This document shows, piece by piece, positions 15,371-18,285 of a stretch of 18,285 nucleotides of DNA. This DNA comes from an uncultured Methanobrevibacter sp. (GTDB lineage Archaea; Methanobacteriota; Methanobacteria; Methanobacteriales; Methanobacteriaceae): contig CACZPT010000072.1 of the NCBI GenBank assembly GCA_902783085.1, positions 1 through 18,285 of the forward strand. The letters are read 5' to 3'. Position 1 is the stretch's first letter. Every line of letters starts with the position of its first letter. Below the pieces are notes generated by a model. That model was not told where the DNA came from. It did not search any database and was given only the letters and a program-made list of their open reading frames with translations. A program made the position numbers and the translations under genes.

Positions 15371-16117
15371 ATGAAAATTGGCGCATCAACATTATTTGGA
15401 TTTGGAAATAAATTAGAAAATACATTAGAAACTATTGAAGAATTAGGAATTGAATATGCTGAATTAGTTCACCAATATCCAGATGAGGAAATTAATAGTG
15501 ATATGTTAGAAAGCTTTAATTTAAAATATACAATACATGCACCATTTATGGATGTAAATATCGCAGCTCCCGGTAAAAGCAGTAGAAGAAATTCAATTTC
15601 ACAAGTTAAAAATTCAATTGATTTGGCTAATGAAATTAATGCTGAAGCCGTTATTGTTCATCCAGGATTAATGGCTTTTCTTTTAAGAGAAACTCCCGAA
15701 AAAGTCTATAAAACTGCTGATAGTTCAATTGAAGAACTTGCTAAATACAGTGCAGACTTAGGCGTTAATACCACAATAGAAAACATGCCTGATTTTGAAG
15801 CTATGATTTATAAAGACCTGAATCACTTAAACGAAACTGTTGAGAAATATGGTCTTGCGATGACTTTAGATATTGGTCATGCCAACCATGTAGGAATATC
15901 ACCAGATGCAATGTATTTTGATTCAATTAAACACATACATATCCATGATAATTTGGGTGATGAGGACTCACACTTAGCATTAGGTGAAGGCTCTATTCAA
16001 TTAAACGATATAGTCAATAATTTTGAAAGTGAAAATTATGATGGCATCTACATAATCGAAGTAAATAATGAAGATTCAGTTAAAAAAAGTTTGAAATACC
16101 TGAAAAATAATTTCTGA
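15371..16117 (+). CDS. Xylose-isomerase-like TIM-barrel protein (AP endonuclease 2 / sugar-phosphate isomerase family)
   Basis: This 248-residue cytoplasmic protein has the family pattern of metal-binding barrel strands. These are YTIHAP (H56), VIVHPG (H97), TIENMP (E137), TLDIGHANH (D167, H170), HIHIHDN (H188-H192), DSHLALGEG (H201, E206) and IIEV (E230). These are the residue types that bind two or three divalent metals in endonuclease IV and in hexulose or inosose isomerases. The short length and lack of extra motifs do not decide between a DNA-repair nuclease and a sugar epimerase/isomerase, so the substrate is unknown. A GTG at 15362 overlaps the preceding stop, but the ATG at 15371 is preceded by GTGAT (15362-15366) as Shine-Dalgarno site and gives the family N-terminus MKIGAST. 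It is the last gene of the hisS operon and converges on the adhesin gene. Confidence 0.88.
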   Translation: MKIGASTLFGFGNKLENTLETIEELGIEYAELVHQYPDEEINSDMLESFNLKYTIHAPFMDVNIAAPGKSSRRNSISQVKNSIDLANEINAEAVIVHPGLMAFLLRETPEKVYKTADSSIEELAKYSADLGVNTTIENMPDFEAMIYKDLNHLNETVEKYGLAMTLDIGHANHVGISPDAMYFDSIKHIHIHDNLGDEDSHLALGEGSIQLNDIVNNFESENYDGIYIIEVNNEDSVKKSLKYLKNNF

Positions 16118-16145
16118 AATAAAATGAAAGTTATGATTAAACTTT

Positions 16146-16181
16146 AAAAAAAAGAATTTAAGAGGATTAAAATCCTCTTAA
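16146..16181 (-). terminator. Hairpin plus T8 terminator of the adhesin-like gene
   Basis: TTAAGAGGATT (16158-16168) and AATCCTCTTAA (16171-16181) are perfect 11-bp inverted arms separated by two bases, overlapping the TAA stop of the minus-strand adhesin gene. Read on the minus strand, the hairpin is followed after four bases by T8 (complement of 16146-16153). No T-run follows on the plus strand, so it mainly serves the adhesin gene, although it also lies after the TIM-barrel gene. Confidence 0.75.
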
Positions 16182-18285
16182 GGTACAATACTAATTTTAT
16201 TACCAACAGTGAATGTGCCATAACTTGATGTGATAAGATATTCGCTGATTGCAGCACCAAGCTTAATATTTAATACAGCAAGACCATCAATATCTGTTGT
16301 TCTATAATAGATTCTACCATTAATATTGAAGGTCACATTTTGATTTGGATATGGATTACCAACATCATCAACCAAAATGGCTCTGAATTGATCTGAAGTT
16401 CCATATTTAATAACTAAATCACTTGTAATCAAAATTGGTAAGACAGTAATAGTATTAGATGCCATACAACCATTATAGATGGCAGTTATTATATATTCAC
16501 CTTGATCTAAGTTAATATTTAATTTAGCTTGACCAGATTCGTTAGTTTGGCGAGTGTACATTACACCATTAATATTGAATGTTACATTTTCACCTGCACC
16601 AACAACTTTACCATCTTCACCAAGGACAGTTATTATATATTGGGAACCATTTTTATAATATTTCACTAAATCAGTATTATTAGCGAAAGTAGCCAATACA
16701 GTAACATTATTTGATGCCATTTCACCATTAACAGGGTTAATTGCAGTTAAAATGTATGTACCAGGATCTAAATTAATATTTAATCTGGCTCTTCCTTCAC
16801 TGCCGTTTACAAAACGTTTATACATTACACCATTAATGTTGAATGTAACCTCAGCTCCATCAGCTAAGAAGTTACCTTGACCATCAATGAATGTTGCATA
16901 GTATTGAGTTCCATTTTTATAGATTTTAGTTATATCTTCACCATAGATAGTACTTATAACTTCGATTTCATTTGTAGTAGTGATAGGTAAATAATCTTCA
17001 CCAGATTCATAAATAACTGAAACGTCATAAATACCCGGAGATAAATTAATAGCCATTGAAGCGGAACCGTTTTCATTAGTTACTCTATCATAACTCACAC
17101 CATTAATAATAATTGTTACAGTTTTATTAGCATATGGTATTTTTCCATCAATAGTTGTTAAATTAACAACATATCTAGTTCCGTTTTTATAAAACATGAC
17201 CACATCTGCACCTTCTAACTTGATATTAAATTGAGGAGTGTTATTATAAATATCAGCGCTTCCATTAGCATAAACACTATTATCTCCATATAATCCGTTA
17301 GCAATTAAATAGTTATAAGAAACAGTAGAATCAGTATCAGTTACATTAACGGTGTAATTACCAGATGAAGTAATACGATTACTTGCAACATTTGCAATTC
17401 CGCTTACAACTTTAACACCTACAGTTTCAGGTTCAATTGTATCTATAGTGGATGAATTACCAACATTAGATCCATTTGCTAAGATAACATTTGAGCAGAT
17501 AGTAGCATTTTGGGCAGATGATGCGACACCAATAGTGAAATTACCATGACTTTCTATATTATTAAATCCGGCAACATCATTTGTTCCTGATAAATAAATA
17601 GCATAACTAATTGGAGACATCATAGTAATGTCATTATATCCAATATCACTAGTAAGGTTACCTGAAAAAGTAGAAGTTCTTATACCATAAGTAACATCTT
17701 CAGAATGCGTATATACATCATTTTCAACGATATTATAACTACCTTCACCCTCCAAGGATATAGCGGCAGCATAATAATCATCTGAATCTGAATGAATAGT
17801 GTTATTTGAAATTATGATATCTTCACCAGTCGCAACAACACCATAAGCATAAGAATGACCCAAAATAAAAATCTCATTATTATCTACAGTTGCATTATCA
17901 GCAATCACTCTTAAAGCATAAAGTGAATCATACATGCCAGAGTTATTATTATACATAACATGAAGTCCATTATTATTAAATGTTAAATTAGTAACTTCTT
18001 CAATGAAAACACCTTGAGATACAACAGTAGGATTCCAATCTAAATCATATGCAACATCTAAAGATGGAATTTCCACATCAAAATAATTATCACTAACAGT
18101 TACATTATCAGCATCAAAAATATATAAAGCTGCATTTTTATTTGTACCATTAGAGTTACCAACATAAGTAATATTATTTGAATTTATTACTACACTAACG
18201 GAATCTACAGCAATTCCATAAGATGAATCCAAACCATTATCCTCAACATTCAAAGTATTATTTATAATATTTAATTCGCTTAAAG
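16178..18285 (-). CDS. Adhesin-like surface protein, 3' part (beta-helix plus four Ig-like repeats), cut by window edge
   Basis: At least 701 residues are visible. The frame is open to the right edge, so the true start and signal peptide lie outside. The TTG at 18253 is not a credible start because coding continues upstream of it as LSELNIINNT. The first half visible is Asn/Ser/Thr-rich, with short repeating strands such as NNITYVGNS, VTVSDNYF, ATVDNNEIFI and DIIISNNTIHS, typical of a right-handed parallel beta-helix. The second half is four tandem Ig-like repeats of about 80 residues. Many N-x-S/T sequons suggest N-glycosylation on the cell surface. The protein ends at ...KISIVP with no C-terminal membrane helix or recognisable cell-wall-binding repeat, so it is either secreted or held by another means. 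Large adhesin-like proteins of this build are characteristic of gut and rumen Methanobrevibacter; binding partners are unknown. Confidence 0.88.
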   Translation of the reverse strand, partial: LSELNIINNTLNVEDNGLDSSYGIAVDSVSVVINSNNITYVGNSNGTNKNAALYIFDADNVTVSDNYFDVEIPSLDVAYDLDWNPTVVSQGVFIEEVTNLTFNNNGLHVMYNNNSGMYDSLYALRVIADNATVDNNEIFILGHSYAYGVVATGEDIIISNNTIHSDSDDYYAAAISLEGEGSYNIVENDVYTHSEDVTYGIRTSTFSGNLTSDIGYNDITMMSPISYAIYLSGTNDVAGFNNIESHGNFTIGVASSAQNATICSNVILANGSNVGNSSTIDTIEPETVGVKVVSGIANVASNRITSSGNYTVNVTDTDSTVSYNYLIANGLYGDNSVYANGSADIYNNTPQFNIKLEGADVVMFYKNGTRYVVNLTTIDGKIPYANKTVTIIINGVSYDRVTNENGSASMAINLSPGIYDVSVIYESGEDYLPITTTNEIEVISTIYGEDITKIYKNGTQYYATFIDGQGNFLADGAEVTFNINGVMYKRFVNGSEGRARLNINLDPGTYILTAINPVNGEMASNNVTVLATFANNTDLVKYYKNGSQYIITVLGEDGKVVGAGENVTFNINGVMYTRQTNESGQAKLNINLDQGEYIITAIYNGCMASNTITVLPILITSDLVIKYGTSDQFRAILVDDVGNPYPNQNVTFNINGRIYYRTTDIDGLAVLNIKLGAAISEYLITSSYGTFTVGNKISIVP
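16181..17218 (-). repeat. Four tandem Ig-like repeats in the adhesin
   Basis: The four units run roughly 17218-16952, 16942-16688, 16678-16439 and 16426-16181 in reading order. Shared landmarks are a start with (I/F/Y)YKNGTQY, a middle VTFNINGVMY followed by R, an A(R/K)LNINLDPG(T/E)Y segment and an end such as NNVTVL. Units two and three are the most alike in both protein and DNA. The first has IIINGVSYDR in place of the middle motif, and the last is the most diverged (FNINGRIYYR, LNIKLGAAISEY). The pattern suggests recent unit duplication in the middle of the array. Confidence 0.85.

Noticed and set aside
16123..16146. Seven-codon ORF after the TIM-barrel gene
   Set aside because: There is no Shine-Dalgarno site, and it sits between a stop and a terminator; it is expected by chance in AT-rich DNA.

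Overview
The window looks like chromosomal DNA from a methanogenic archaeon of the Methanobacteriales, most likely Methanobrevibacter or a close relative. It is very AT-rich. It carries an archaeal clamp loader (rfcS-rfcL), an archaeal-type leucyl-tRNA synthetase, a TrmI-type tRNA methyltransferase, a PIN/KH-domain ATPase, and at the right edge a large Asn/Thr-rich beta-helix plus Ig-repeat adhesin-like protein of the sort that is abundant in gut and rumen Methanobrevibacter. Genus assignment is inference; no rRNA gene is present.

Layout from left to right. (1) nadE and leuS (+) form a one-base-overlapping pair for NAD synthesis and leucyl-tRNA charging. (2) A stand-alone AAA+/STAND-like ATPase (-) converges on leuS. 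It has its own promoter and is followed by a 600-base gene-free stretch with operator-like repeats and several inverted repeats. (3) htpX and trmI (-) form an operon encoding a membrane zinc protease and a tRNA m1A methyltransferase. The HtpX carries an unusual EF-hand calcium loop. (4) A 362-base divergent spacer leads to rfcS and rfcL (+), the two clamp-loader subunits. RfcL ends in a PCNA-binding motif. (5) aroE and an unrecognised 225-residue gene (-) form a two-gene operon whose end overlaps the end of rfcL. (6) hisS, hisI, a PIN-ATPase-KH protein and a xylose-isomerase-like TIM-barrel protein (+) are packed with minimal spacing or overlap and are probably one transcript reading away from aroE. 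(7) The adhesin-like gene (-) is cut by the right edge of the window. It ends in four Ig-like repeats and a clear hairpin plus T8 terminator.

Most of the window is informational and biosynthetic housekeeping. I see no CRISPR array, complete insertion sequence, tRNA or rRNA gene, and no clear new multi-gene system. The parts worth a second look are the EF-hand in HtpX, the orphan ATPase with its repeat-rich upstream region, a possible frame-broken gene remnant, a possible small RNA upstream of rfcS, the second PIP-like motif in RfcL, the unknown partner of aroE, and the unanchored C-terminus of the adhesin.

Several start codons were moved from the longest open frame to a position with a better Shine-Dalgarno site. 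Start sites here often use GGTGAT lying only about 3 bases from the start codon, which fits pairing with the full 16S tail (AUCACCUCC).
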